From positions 1 to 64,000 of the forward strand of contig CAMOXM010000001.1 in NCBI GenBank assembly GCA_946629155.1: DNA of 64,000 nt, given 5' to 3'. The notes under the pieces are model-generated. The model did no database searches, was not told the DNA's origin, and saw only the letters and a list, made by a program, of their open reading frames with translations. Of this stretch, positions 1 through 8,387 are shown piece by piece; positions within the stretch are counted from its first letter, which is position 1, and the number at the start of each line of letters is the position of its first letter. The stretch is from UBA9848 sp003454065. GTDB taxonomy: Bacteria; Spirochaetota; Spirochaetia; Sphaerochaetales; Sphaerochaetaceae. The translations under genes and the position numbers were made by a program.

Positions 1-43
1 CCAGGGCCGCGACGAGACGCCTTGAGATCGATCCTGCTGACAT
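1..43 (-). CDS. 5' end of an unidentified gene running off the window
   Basis: Reading leftwards, an ATG at 43-41 is preceded by a strong ribosome binding site (AAGGAGG, spacer of about 6). The frame is open to the window edge and begins MSAGSISRRLVAAL. Only 14 residues are visible, so no function can be given. The start is positively charged and turns hydrophobic, so an exported or membrane protein is possible. It is divergent from the nucleoside permease gene. Confidence 0.45.
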   Translation of the reverse strand, partial: MSAGSISRRLVAAL

Positions 44-305
44 AACAAGCCTCCTTTCCGCCGGAAGCGTACGACAATGCGAATACGCGTAGCCTATATT
101 CTATCTCATACCATCATTTTATCAATGCAAATTATATGCCATCAATATGTTCCAAACAGATATTATGAAAAATTCGCTTTAGAATTCTTCATTTTCATAG
201 CAATACAGCATTTTCCAGAGCAAAAACAACAGAAAATGCGATAATATCACTACATTTCAATGCATTAGCTGCTTTTTCGAAGCGAATTCGCTTAAAAAGA
301 TCACA
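44..305. other. Intergenic region between divergent genes
   Basis: AT-rich spacer. No coding frame with a credible start is seen. It must hold the promoter of the leftward gene, but no clean hexamer pair was identified for it. The right end leads into the palindrome and promoter of the NUP gene. Confidence 0.5.
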
Positions 306-320
306 TGTGAAAATTTCACA
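306..320. promoter_or_regulatory. 15-bp perfect palindrome, candidate operator
   Basis: TGTGAAAATTTCACA has two perfect 7-bp arms around a central A. It ends 34 bp upstream of the -35 box of the NUP gene, an activator-like position. The half-site TGTGA resembles CRP/FNR-family sites, but the spacing between half-sites is 5 rather than 6, so the regulator cannot be named. Confidence 0.4.
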
Positions 321-354
321 GCAATTGTGTAATTTCTTCACACTGATTCCCTTT

Positions 355-384
355 TTGAAATTGCTTCGTCATATCAATTATAAT
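355..384 (+). promoter_or_regulatory. Sigma70-type promoter of the NUP gene
   Basis: TTGAAA at 355-360 and TATAAT at 379-384 are separated by 18 bases. Transcription would begin near 391, upstream of the start codon at 430. This rules out the longer frame that opens at 307. Confidence 0.6.
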
Positions 385-429
385 AAAATAATAAACGCAA
401 AGCCATTATGGCGAAAATATGGCGAAAAA

Positions 430-1467
430 ATGAAAAAAATGATTACAGCGTATATTCTATCAACGTTCATAATCAGCATGGCATGCATATTGGCAATCAT
501 GATCATAAAAGGCCGCGGCGAAAGGAAGCTGACAGTCAAGGTGCTGATACTTCCCAAATTCGAAGTTGGCGAGATGGCAGGTGATTTTCCAGGGGAAGCG
601 CAATTTTACTACGAAGGCTTTTTAGAAGGCGGAAAGGAATACGACATACTCAACGGCGATGACACGCTGAAGCTTTATTTCAAAGATGGAGTAGCCCTAT
701 GCACAATCGGAACGAGCAAAGTGAACTCCGCGCTGAACACGAGCCGGGTGTTATCGGACCCGCGGTTCGATTTCTCCCAAGCATATATAATTTCCACCGG
801 ATGCGCAGGATCCGCCGCAGGAAGCACGGTTATGGGGGATGTATTCGTCATAACTGATGCGGCGGACTATGATCTGGGTCATCATGCCGATCCGAGGGAA
901 ATGACAAGCGGCAGAACGGAAAATTGGTTTCACGACCCTATGTATGACGGGATTGCAAGCATCCGCTTGAATAAGGAGCTTGCTCAAAAGGTTTTCAGTC
1001 TGGTGAAGGACATAAAGTTGGAAACGACGCAGCGCACACAAAGCTTCATGAAAGCGGCTTTTCCGGGCGAATCGTGGGCAATGCGAGATCCGAAAGTCCT
1101 TAAAGGCTCTACAATCACGGGCGATAATTATTGGAAAGGCAAATACGGCCACGATAACGCCCTGCTCATAACGGAAACGTATGGTTTCGACGACCCCTAC
1201 GCTCTCACGGAGATGGAAGACGCAGCAATCGGGCAAGCAATCAGAAAACACGGAATGCTCGATCGTTTCATCATATTGCGCGATAGCGTCAACATTGATG
1301 CGTTCATGATGGGAGAAACGCCGGAGAGCCTGTGGTGCTCTTCATCTCAGAACACCGTCGTATCAGATAGCGGCACGGAATCAGCAGATATTTTCACAAC
1401 TGCCATGGAAAACAATTTCAAAGTCGGCAAGGTCATAATAGAAGCGATTCTAAGCGGAAAACTGTAA
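430..1467 (+). CDS. Purine nucleoside permease (NUP family)
   Basis: A 345-residue protein. Residues about 4-26 form a hydrophobic N-terminal segment with a weak lipobox (SMAC), so it is probably exported and anchored. The rest matches the NUP family: it opens with VKVLILPKFEVGEMAGDFPGE, has STGCAGSAAG in the phosphorylase-like core and ends with the ESADIFTTAMENNFKVG region. The family has a nucleoside-phosphorylase fold and has been linked to nucleoside uptake; which activity applies here is not shown by sequence. ATG 430 was chosen because the promoter lies downstream of the earlier in-frame start. It could work with the ABC importer at 18.5-22.9 kb if that carries nucleosides (inference). 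Confidence 0.85.
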   Translation: MKKMITAYILSTFIISMACILAIMIIKGRGERKLTVKVLILPKFEVGEMAGDFPGEAQFYYEGFLEGGKEYDILNGDDTLKLYFKDGVALCTIGTSKVNSALNTSRVLSDPRFDFSQAYIISTGCAGSAAGSTVMGDVFVITDAADYDLGHHADPREMTSGRTENWFHDPMYDGIASIRLNKELAQKVFSLVKDIKLETTQRTQSFMKAAFPGESWAMRDPKVLKGSTITGDNYWKGKYGHDNALLITETYGFDDPYALTEMEDAAIGQAIRKHGMLDRFIILRDSVNIDAFMMGETPESLWCSSSQNTVVSDSGTESADIFTTAMENNFKVGKVIIEAILSGKL

Positions 1468-1522
1468 CATTCGCCGATATAAGGCTTTCAAAAGCGCCCT
1501 AAAACCCCAAAAATAATGCACG

Positions 1523-2452
1523 CTATCGTTCGGAAGGCTCGGAACTCGGCCGAACTGCTTTTCCTGCGGAAAAAATCTGAGCGATGATGACGCTTGCGAA
1601 TATCAGCAGGCATCCTGCGATAGCTGATGCTGACAACCGTTCTTTGAGCAAGACCATTCCGCCTATAGACGCAAACATAGCCTCTGTTGAGAACATTATG
1701 CTGGTCAGAACCACATTAGGATTCTTTTGGGAAAAAACCTGAAGGGTATATCCGATAGCAGTCGAAACTAGAGCGCAATAAAGAATCGGAAACGCCGCCG
1801 ACCTGATCACTTGAATCTCCGGCGTTTCGAAAATAAAAGCAGCCGCCGTACTTAAAACGGCAACGACAAGCACCTGCAAAATCGAGAAAAGGAGCGGGCG
1901 CACCCTATCTATCGCCCTATCGATGGCGATTATGTGAATGGCATACATCAGCGAATTGGCAAGAAGCGTCAGATCTCCTTTGGTCACTACCAGCATTTCC
2001 GCAACGCTGCCAGCACCTGCAAATATCAGGAAAAGCCCGATCAGGCTCATTATCACGGATATCCAAATCGCCTTTTTTATTTTCCGCCCGTATATGAAAA
2101 ACTCAATGAAAGGAACCAATATGGCATAAATCGATGTGAGAAAGCCGCCTTTAGCGGAAGATGCGGTCAGCCCAAGTCCTATCTGCTGCAACGACTGCGC
2201 CGCAAAGAGAATGATTCCGCATGCTATGGCAGGCTTGATGCAGCCTGCAGCAGGTCTATCCCTATTGGTGTCGAAAAGCAGAACAACAGGCGCAAGGGCA
2301 ACCGCCCCTATGATGTTCCTAATGGAATTATAGAAAAAAGGCTGAATCGACTCAGCCCCCTTGACCTGCGCTACGAAACCCAGACCCCAAACAAGCGCTG
2401 TCACGAGCGGCAGAACAGATAGCAATACCTTACGGGCATCTTCAAGCAGCAA
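1523..2452 (-). CDS. DMT/EamA-family transporter
   Basis: About 309 residues if translation begins at the TTG at 2452-2450, which lies just after the stop of the upstream HD gene with a GGGG purine run ahead of it. The longer open frame would overlap most of that gene's C-terminus and is unlikely. It has two EamA-like repeats of hydrophobic helices, with hallmark patches such as ALVWGLGFVAQ in the first helix and GMVLLKERLSASAIAG near the end. Members are 10-helix inner-membrane exporters of metabolites or amino acids; the substrate is unknown. It is likely cotranscribed with the HD gene (stop to start 16 bp). Confidence 0.82.
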   Translation of the reverse strand: MLLEDARKVLLSVLPLVTALVWGLGFVAQVKGAESIQPFFYNSIRNIIGAVALAPVVLLFDTNRDRPAAGCIKPAIACGIILFAAQSLQQIGLGLTASSAKGGFLTSIYAILVPFIEFFIYGRKIKKAIWISVIMSLIGLFLIFAGAGSVAEMLVVTKGDLTLLANSLMYAIHIIAIDRAIDRVRPLLFSILQVLVVAVLSTAAAFIFETPEIQVIRSAAFPILYCALVSTAIGYTLQVFSQKNPNVVLTSIMFSTEAMFASIGGMVLLKERLSASAIAGCLLIFASVIIAQIFSAGKAVRPSSEPSER

Positions 2453-2468
2453 TTTTTTTGATGCGCCC

Positions 2469-3077
2469 CTATTTTTCAAGCCATCCCCTGCTAACAGCCA
2501 TGTCGATGCTGGCAGCAACCCATGCATAGACCTCAGGCATGAACGAGCGGACGATTTCCAAGCGCTTCTCCACGGCAGCCCTGCGAACGCCAGGCCAAGT
2601 GTGCCCATCGGTCAGAGCATTGTGGATGAATGGCTGAAGTCTGTCCATGCAAGAAGCGAATTTGGCATCCGGAGTGCTCATCGCATCGAATTCCTCCCAA
2701 AGACCCCTTATCATGTTCGCCTGGTCATCCGGAAGCTTGGAGAACAAGCGGTCGGCCGCCTCCATCTCCCTCTCCTCCTTCCCAACATTCGCCGCTTCAT
2801 CGAACGCGAACGTATCGCCCGCCTCGATTTCCACCAAATCATGCACCACGCACATCTCAACAGCTCTGGCTACGTCCACGGGTTCCGCCGCATACTCCGA
2901 AAACAGCAATGCCATAACAGCTATATGCCACGAATGCTCCGCATCGTTTTCACGTCTCGATTTGTCTATCAAAACGGTGTGACGCAAAATCGCCGTCATC
3001 TTGTCGATTTCCACGCTGAACAGGAGCTGACTGTTCAAACGCTCGTTCCTTGTTCTGATAAAATCCTCTACTGCCAT
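2469..3077 (-). CDS. HD-domain phosphohydrolase (YfbR/HDDC2-like)
   Basis: 202 residues. The metal-binding HD signature is complete: His33 in ILRHT, His48 in DAEHSW, His79-Asp80 in VVHDLVEI, and Asp145 in CMDRL. The AEHSWH...VVHDLVEI...GDT arrangement is typical of YfbR/HDDC2-type 5'-deoxynucleotidases, which remove phosphate from dNMPs. The exact substrate is inferred. It is followed by the DMT transporter on the same strand. Confidence 0.85.
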   Translation of the reverse strand: MAVEDFIRTRNERLNSQLLFSVEIDKMTAILRHTVLIDKSRRENDAEHSWHIAVMALLFSEYAAEPVDVARAVEMCVVHDLVEIEAGDTFAFDEAANVGKEEREMEAADRLFSKLPDDQANMIRGLWEEFDAMSTPDAKFASCMDRLQPFIHNALTDGHTWPGVRRAAVEKRLEIVRSFMPEVYAWVAASIDMAVSRGWLEK

Positions 3078-3171
3078 AAGCGTCGCCCCTTCTCAATCAA
3101 TCATTTGACGGTTATATGTCTCCACCGCAGCAACGGACAACATACAAACCTTCTTCAAAGTCCCAATCCGA

Positions 3172-3297
3172 TTTCGGAGGCGGAAAATTGCCGGAAATCA
3201 GCGGAATACTGACGTCCTTTGCTGATTTCCGGCGGTTTTCAGACCCGAAAGGCATCAGGCGAAATCGGACTTTGAGGTTTTTAGAAGCGCCCATATT
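3172..3297 (-). repeat. Truncated long-form inverted-repeat element
   Basis: The right side is intact (GAGGTTTTTAGAAGCGCCC) and the inner palindrome around GCCGGAAATCAGC...GCTGATTTCCGGC is present; the other terminal repeat is missing. It matches the reverse complement of the 18294-18457 copy. It lies between the HD gene and the 3' end of argD. Confidence 0.75.
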
Positions 3298-3308
3298 GTG
3301 TTTTCACA

Positions 3309-4469
3309 TCAGACAATAGCAGACTTTATTACGCCAATTGCCTTTTTCAAAACATCGAACGGGATGTTCAATGCCGGCAGCAAGCGCACCTTATCCTTGG
3401 CTTTCAGGCATAGCACGCCGTTTTCGATGCATTTGCCTATCACTTGCGATGCATCCTTTTCGGTCTTTATGCCTATCATCAAGCCCATTCCCGTAATGCT
3501 TTCCACACCTTTCGCTCTGCCAAGCTCGGAGAAAACGCATTCGCTCTTCTTCCTCACATCTTCAAGCAAAGCATCGTCGATTCGCTTCAATACGCTTATG
3601 GCTGCTGCACAGCACACCGGATTCCCACCGAATGTAGAGCCGTGATCTCCGCTTCCAAGAACCTCCGCGCATTTCTCCGCCATAAGCGTGGCTCCCAGCG
3701 GAAGCCCTCCTGCGAGGCCTTTGGCAGTCGATACGACATCCGGACGAATGCCAAAGTTCATATATGCATAAAGCCTGCCGGTTCTGCCGTTTCCGCATTG
3801 CACTTCATCCGTAATCATCAGACAATCGTATTTATCGCACAATTCACGAACTTTTTTCACGTAGTCCGCATCCAAAGCGATGACGCCTCCCTCGCCCTGA
3901 ACGCACTCGATCATGACGCCGGCGCATTTGTTTTCCTTCAAAATCCTTTCGAGACCTGCGACATCATTCGCATCCGCTTGCAGAAAACCCGGCGTGAGAG
4001 GATTGAAAAGCTTATGGAAAACATCCTGCCCCGTGGCCGCAAGCGTCGTAAGCGTCCTCCCGTGGAAACTGTTATTCAATGTGACAATGTTGAAATACTC
4101 GCCGCCTTTCCTGTCCTGCGCGTATTTTCTCGCAACCTTGATGGCGCATTCGTTCGCTTCTGCTCCGGAGTTCGAAAAAAAGACCTTGCCCATGCCGGTT
4201 TTAGCGCAAAGCAACTCGGCAAGCTCGGCGCATGGCTGAGTGTAATAGAGATTCGAAATATGCTGAATTCGGGAAATCTGCTCTTGAATCGCATTCTGCC
4301 AGACATCGTCCGCAACTCCGAAAGAAGTCACGCCGATTCCGCTTGTAAGATCAATGTACTCCTTGCCGTTCGAATCACGAACAATCGAGCCTTTTCCGCT
4401 GACAATCTCAACCGGAAACCTGCTATATGTGTTGGCAACGTATTTCTTGTCTTTTTCCGTTATCGTCAT
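3309..4469 (-). CDS. argD: Acetylornithine aminotransferase
   Basis: 386 residues, normal length for class III PLP aminotransferases. It converts N-acetylglutamate semialdehyde to N-acetylornithine. Visible motifs are the phosphate-binding SGAEANECAIK region, TDEVQCGNGRTG, the PLP lysine in STAKGLAGGLPLGA, and GSTFGGNPVCCAAA. The start ATG overlaps the argB stop by 4 bp (ATGA), which implies translational coupling. It is last of argJ-argB-argD. Confidence 0.95.
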   Translation of the reverse strand: MTITEKDKKYVANTYSRFPVEIVSGKGSIVRDSNGKEYIDLTSGIGVTSFGVADDVWQNAIQEQISRIQHISNLYYTQPCAELAELLCAKTGMGKVFFSNSGAEANECAIKVARKYAQDRKGGEYFNIVTLNNSFHGRTLTTLAATGQDVFHKLFNPLTPGFLQADANDVAGLERILKENKCAGVMIECVQGEGGVIALDADYVKKVRELCDKYDCLMITDEVQCGNGRTGRLYAYMNFGIRPDVVSTAKGLAGGLPLGATLMAEKCAEVLGSGDHGSTFGGNPVCCAAAISVLKRIDDALLEDVRKKSECVFSELGRAKGVESITGMGLMIGIKTEKDASQVIGKCIENGVLCLKAKDKVRLLPALNIPFDVLKKAIGVIKSAIV

Positions 4470-5338
4470 AAATCGTTCCTTATCATCGTTCCGGCGCCTT
4501 CATCGGTCAGAAGCTCCATGAGAATCGAGTGCGGAATAGTGCCGTCCATGATGACGACGTTCTCCACTCCCTTCTCAATGGCCGTAATGCAGCACTCGAC
4601 CTTGGGAATCATGCCTTGTGATATTACGCCTTCGGCTTTCAGCTCGCCAGCCTGACTAACCGTGATTTCCTGAATCAAGGTGCTCCTGTCGTTCTTGTCC
4701 CTGAGAATTCCCGGGACATCGGTCATCATTATCATCCTATCCGCTCTAAGAGCACCGGCAACATAAGCGGTCGCCGTATCAGCGTTTATATTGAATATCT
4801 CGCCTTTCCTGCTATAGCCTATGGTTGAGACCACGGGAATGTATCCCTTTTCCATGAGATCGCGAATTATAGTAGAATCCACGGAAACCACCTCGCCGAC
4901 ATAGCCGTATCTTCTGTCTTTGAAATCGGCCTCTATGAGACCGGCATCCATTCCGGAAATCCCAACCGCCTTGCCGCCGTAATGCTCGAGAAGCCCGACC
5001 AAGGATTTGTTGACTTTTCCGGCAAGCACCATCTCGACAATCTCCATGGTTTCGCCATCCGTTACGCGAAGCCCATCCAAAAACTCGCTCTTCTTGCCTA
5101 CGCGCGTCAGCATCTGGGATATTTCAGGACCGCCGCCATGCACCAAGACCACTTTGACGCCTACGGCATTGAGAAGCACGACATCCTGCATGACCTGATG
5201 CTTCAGCTCCTCGTTCACCATGGCGTTACCGCCGTACTTCACGACAATGGTGCAGCCTGCATACCTTTTTATATAGGGCAGAGCCTGAACCAAAACCTCG
5301 GCTCTGTCCGCATTCAGAAAATCATTCCTGCCGCTCAT
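4466..5338 (-). CDS. argB: Acetylglutamate kinase
   Basis: 290 residues, an amino-acid kinase-fold protein that phosphorylates N-acetylglutamate. Key signatures are VVKYGGNAM, VLVHGGGPEIS, NINADTATAYVAGAL and MMTDVPGIL. An N-terminal extension before the kinase core is consistent with arginine-sensitive types, but feedback control is an inference. It starts one base after the argJ stop and overlaps argD by 4 bp. Confidence 0.96.
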   Translation of the reverse strand: MSGRNDFLNADRAEVLVQALPYIKRYAGCTIVVKYGGNAMVNEELKHQVMQDVVLLNAVGVKVVLVHGGGPEISQMLTRVGKKSEFLDGLRVTDGETMEIVEMVLAGKVNKSLVGLLEHYGGKAVGISGMDAGLIEADFKDRRYGYVGEVVSVDSTIIRDLMEKGYIPVVSTIGYSRKGEIFNINADTATAYVAGALRADRMIMMTDVPGILRDKNDRSTLIQEITVSQAGELKAEGVISQGMIPKVECCITAIEKGVENVVIMDGTIPHSILMELLTDEGAGTMIRNDL

Positions 5339-5339
5339 G

Positions 5340-6557
5340 CTACGTCCGATAATCCCCGTTGATCTTCACGTAATCGTATGTGAGATCGCATCCCCAGGCC
5401 ACAGCACGCTTTTCTCCGGAATGAAGGCCTATGAGAACCTGAATGTTCTTTTCGCTGAGAATCCTTTTGGCTTCTTCTTCCGAAAACTCCACGCCCGCGC
5501 CGTTCCGGCATACCTCTATCTCCCCAACCGCGCTTCTAAAAGATACTCCGACCTTGTTCACATCCACATCCGCTCCGCTATAGCCTATTGCGCAAAGCAC
5601 CCTGCCCCAGTTCGCATCCGCTCCGAACATAGCGGCCTTGAAAAGGTCGGAGCTTATAACGGATTTCGCCACCGTCTTGGCCGTCTTCTCGTTCTTAGCG
5701 CCTTCGACAACGCATTCTATGAATTTTGTAGCACCTTCGCCATCGCCGGCAATCATCTTGCACAAATCGGTGTTGACCTTATTCAACGCTTCGCAAAAAT
5801 CCTCGAAATCCTTGCCCGGCGCGCTTATGGTCGCATTTCCGGCCGCTCCGTTCGCAAGAACGCATACCATATCGTTCGTCGAAGTATCACCGTCTATGCT
5901 GATCATATTGAAAGTTCCGGCTATATCCCTTCTAAGCGCATATTTGAGCATCAAAGGGGAAATGTCCGCATCAGTCGTTATGAAAACGAGCATAGTCGCC
6001 ATATTAGGAGCAATCATTCCGCTTCCCTTGGCGATTCCGCCTATGCGACATTCCACGCCTTCTATTTCGAATTTATATGCGACTTCCTTTTTTACGACAT
6101 CGGTCGTCATTATCCCTTCCGAAGCCGCATCGCAACCGCCGCTGCTGAGCCCGGCTACCAAAGGCGCGATTCCGGCGCTTATCACATTCGCATCCAACCT
6201 CTGGCCTATTACGCCGGTTGACGCCACCACCACGTTCTTTTCGCTTATCTTCAATTCCGCAGCAAGGTCGCGGCACATTCTCTTAGCCACTTCGATGCCA
6301 TCCGCATTGCAGGTATTGGCATTTCCGCTATTGCAAATCACAGCCTGGGCCATGCCGTCCTCTATGTTCTCCTGGGTAACGACCAAAGGCGCGCCTTTCA
6401 CCAAATTGGTGGTATATACTGCAGCGCATGAAGCTATCCTGTCCGAAAAAATCAAAGACAAATCCCTTTTCGTCCGCGATTTCCTGATTCCGCAATGAAC
6501 CCCATTGGCGGTCCAGCCTTTCGCAGCGCAGACACCGCCTTCAATTTTCTCAATCAT
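5340..6557 (-). CDS. argJ: Glutamate N-acetyltransferase / ornithine acetyltransferase
   Basis: 405 residues. ArgJ is made as one chain that cuts itself before a threonine; the site is visible in GMIAPNMATMLVFITTD (cleavage between Ala and Thr). It recycles the acetyl group from acetylornithine to glutamate, giving the cyclic ornithine pathway; no argA or argE is seen here. An excellent site GGAGGATCTGTC precedes the ATG. First gene of the argJBD run. Confidence 0.95.
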   Translation of the reverse strand: MIEKIEGGVCAAKGWTANGVHCGIRKSRTKRDLSLIFSDRIASCAAVYTTNLVKGAPLVVTQENIEDGMAQAVICNSGNANTCNADGIEVAKRMCRDLAAELKISEKNVVVASTGVIGQRLDANVISAGIAPLVAGLSSGGCDAASEGIMTTDVVKKEVAYKFEIEGVECRIGGIAKGSGMIAPNMATMLVFITTDADISPLMLKYALRRDIAGTFNMISIDGDTSTNDMVCVLANGAAGNATISAPGKDFEDFCEALNKVNTDLCKMIAGDGEGATKFIECVVEGAKNEKTAKTVAKSVISSDLFKAAMFGADANWGRVLCAIGYSGADVDVNKVGVSFRSAVGEIEVCRNGAGVEFSEEEAKRILSEKNIQVLIGLHSGEKRAVAWGCDLTYDYVKINGDYRT

Positions 6558-6578
6558 GACAGATCCTCCAAGCGTATT

Positions 6579-6607
6579 TTTACTATTTTATATATTATCA
6601 TTATAAT
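6579..6607 (+). promoter_or_regulatory. Putative promoter of the GDP(I/V)M-repeat lipoprotein gene
   Basis: TTTACT at 6579-6584 and TATAAT at 6602-6607 have a 17-base spacer. The same AT-rich stretch must also hold the argJ promoter on the other strand. Confidence 0.45.
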
Positions 6608-6647
6608 AGCAACTACAATGGGGAATGCAATCGCAGAGAGGTGCCTT

Positions 6648-7009
6648 ATGTCCAAGATCGCCTTTTACTCGTCAGTGCTCGCGCTAATGGCAATGCTATC
6701 ATCATGCGCCAGCGCAAACATACCTCTGCCAACAGCCCGGCGAATGCGAAAACGCCTGACAAAAGCCAAACCATCATGGGCAATCCGAAATTCTCCGGAG
6801 ATCCGATAATGAAATCGGCTGGAGGCGATCCGGTGATGCGCACCGCCGCCGGAGATCCGATAATGCTCGAAGGCAAGAGAACTGCAGGCGGCGACCCGAT
6901 AATGCTCAACACGCTGAAAACCGCAGGCGGCGATCCGATAATGATGGATGCGAAAGGCAATGCTTACATCCTCGACGCCGCAGGCGATCCGGTAATGCTC
7001 AGCAGATGA
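6648..7009 (+). pseudogene. Lipoprotein with GGDP(I/V)M repeats, split by a frameshift
   Basis: Frame 1 begins at ATG 6648 with AGAGAGGTG ahead of it and gives a perfect lipoprotein signal peptide, MSKIAFYSSVLALMAMLSSC. About 5 residues later the natural continuation lies in the -1 frame: TSANSPANAKTPDKSQT, then six copies of [GAS]GDP[IV]M spaced 9-18 residues apart, ending DAAGDPVMLSR. Staying in frame 1 gives an Arg/Lys-rich tail that stops near 6809. One missing base near 6715-6725 explains the break. A -1 slip at A-AAA-G near 6765 would also join the frames. The repeat is not a family I recognise. It lies between argC (convergent, 11-bp overlap) and argJ (divergent). Confidence 0.65.
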
Positions 7010-7964
7010 CCAGGCCCTCGGATTCGGATGCGCCTATGACTATGTTCATGTTCTGAATGGCCGCTCCGCTCGCCCCTTTTCCGAGATTATCGAACAAAGC
7101 GACCAAAAGAAACCTTTCATCGTTTCCTACGACTCCGACCAGCATATCGTCGCGACCGCCAAGCGCCGCGCTAGGCAGGAAACCCGGCTTGTCTGACACG
7201 AACCCGTCCATGTTCGAAACAAATCTCACGATGCCGCAATTCCCGCGCTTGTCGCCATTGCTGCCATAATATTCATCGTAGATTCGCAAAACCTCATTCT
7301 TCGAACATCCGACGTCGGCGACGGAAATCGGGATGATAACCTCCATTCCGGAATAAGACGGAACCACTACAGGCGCAAACACCGGCTCTCTCGTCAAACC
7401 TGCAATCGCCTTCATCTCCGGAAGGTGCTTATGATTCTGAGTCAATCCGTATAACCTGCCGGAACAATAGGGAGCATCGAGGCGGTTGCCGTCGTATTCC
7501 GCAATCATCTTCTTGCCGCCGCCGCTATAGCCAGTAAGGGAAAAACATGACAGTCCGGTGTTTTTCCCAATCGCGCCCATCTCGGCTAGCGGCGCTATAA
7601 GCGATAGGAAACCACTGGCATGACATCCCGGATTGGCTATTCTCTTGGATGCTCTTATTTTGTTGCGATAATCCTTCAGCTCCGGAAAGCCATAAGTCCA
7701 TTCGGGATCGGTTCTGTGAGAAGTAGAGGTGTCGATTATCACGGTTTCAGGATTCTCGCAAAGCGCGACCGCCTCCCTTGCCGCATCGTCCGGCAGGCAC
7801 AGGAACACGACATCTGCGCTGTTAATCGCCTCTCTTCTGGATTTCTCGTCCTTCCTCGATTCTTCAGGAATGGGGATCATCTCCACATCCTTTCTTTCGG
7901 ACAGCCTTTCCCTGATGCGCAATCCCGTAGTGCCTGCGCTGCCGTCTATGAAAACCTTCCTCAT
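6999..7964 (-). CDS. argC: N-acetyl-gamma-glutamyl-phosphate reductase (type 2)
   Basis: 321 residues from ATG 7964, preceded by AGGGGTGTC. An in-frame ATG at 8015 sits at the predicted transcription start and is unlikely. The N-terminus MRKVFIDGSAGTTGLRIRERL and ANPGCHASGF (catalytic Cys) mark the short type-2 ArgC. It reduces acetylglutamyl phosphate with NADPH. It is separated from argJBD by the inserted lipoprotein gene, so the arg genes likely form two transcription units. Confidence 0.93.
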   Translation of the reverse strand: MRKVFIDGSAGTTGLRIRERLSERKDVEMIPIPEESRKDEKSRREAINSADVVFLCLPDDAAREAVALCENPETVIIDTSTSHRTDPEWTYGFPELKDYRNKIRASKRIANPGCHASGFLSLIAPLAEMGAIGKNTGLSCFSLTGYSGGGKKMIAEYDGNRLDAPYCSGRLYGLTQNHKHLPEMKAIAGLTREPVFAPVVVPSYSGMEVIIPISVADVGCSKNEVLRIYDEYYGSNGDKRGNCGIVRFVSNMDGFVSDKPGFLPSAALGGRDDMLVGVVGNDERFLLVALFDNLGKGASGAAIQNMNIVIGASESEGLVIC

Positions 7965-8021
7965 GACACCCCTGTTGTGTTTTTGCAAAATCGAAAATGC
8001 TTCATTCCCGTCCATTAGGAT

Positions 8022-8051
8022 ATTATACGATTATTTGGACCCATATTGCAA
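8022..8051 (-). promoter_or_regulatory. Sigma70-type promoter of argC
   Basis: On the minus strand TTGCAA (8051-8046) and TATAAT (8027-8022) are 18 bases apart. The predicted start of transcription is about 50 bases before the chosen ATG. Confidence 0.6.
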
Positions 8052-8067
8052 AAAAACATAAAATGCC

Positions 8068-8212
8068 CTATCTCGTGAGTTTTTCGTAAAGTCTGAACAA
8101 TTCTGCTACGCATTCGGATTCTGTCATTTTAGCATTGAATCCGTAAGCCGTCATTACAGCACGATCGTTCGCCTGATGCGCTTTGCGGAGTTCAGACGGC
8201 ATTAACCGCATG
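8068..8212 (-). pseudogene. C-terminal scrap of a DNA methyltransferase (MmeI/COG1002-like)
   Basis: Only the last ~45 residues survive: MPSELRKAHQANDRAVMTAY followed by a Glu-Cys-Val-Ala-Glu-Leu tail. This ending is characteristic of large class I SAM-dependent DNA methyltransferase/type II restriction fusions. Upstream coding sequence is replaced by an inverted-repeat element fragment at 8219-8289, so nothing of the catalytic domain remains. Family assignment rests on recognition of this conserved tail. Confidence 0.65.
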
Positions 8213-8218
8213 ACACTG

Positions 8219-8289
8219 TCGTCCTTTGCTTGTTTTCGGCGGATTTCCAGACCAAAGAGCATCAAGCGAAATCATGGCCTAAGCTTTTA
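8219..8289 (-). repeat. Degenerate end of an inverted-repeat element
   Basis: It resembles the right-hand side of the 18294-18457 copy in reverse (TTTTCGGCGGATTTCCAGACC, then GCATCAAGCGAAATC). It lies where the methyltransferase relic is cut off and directly abuts the complete 98-bp copy. Confidence 0.55.
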
Positions 8290-8387
8290 AGGGCGCTTCT
8301 AAAAACCTGCTGTTCGAAGAAGCCTGTGGATTTTCGGCCGGAAGGGCGTCTGGCAGGTTCGGACTCTGAGGTTTTTAGAAGCGCCCT
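8290..8387 (-). repeat. 98-bp inverted-repeat element, complete copy
   Basis: Perfect 18-base terminal inverted repeats GGGCGCTTCTAAAAACCT / AGGTTTTTAGAAGCGCCC, bounded by A and T. TA flanks both ends (8288-8289 and 8388-8389), as expected for a 2-bp target duplication. No coding capacity; it would fold into a long hairpin. Confidence 0.85.

Noticed and set aside
307..429. A longer N-terminus for the nucleoside permease
   Set aside because: The promoter at 355-384 lies inside it, and the hydrophobic anchor begins right after the ATG at 430.
2361..3212. A 283-codon plus-strand frame opposite the HD phosphohydrolase gene
   Set aside because: It mirrors a gene with complete metal-binding motifs, has no ribosome site, and its translation shows no known motifs.
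5337..6221. A 294-codon plus-strand frame opposite argJ
   Set aside because: argJ is unambiguous, including its self-cleavage site; the opposite frame is a codon-usage shadow.
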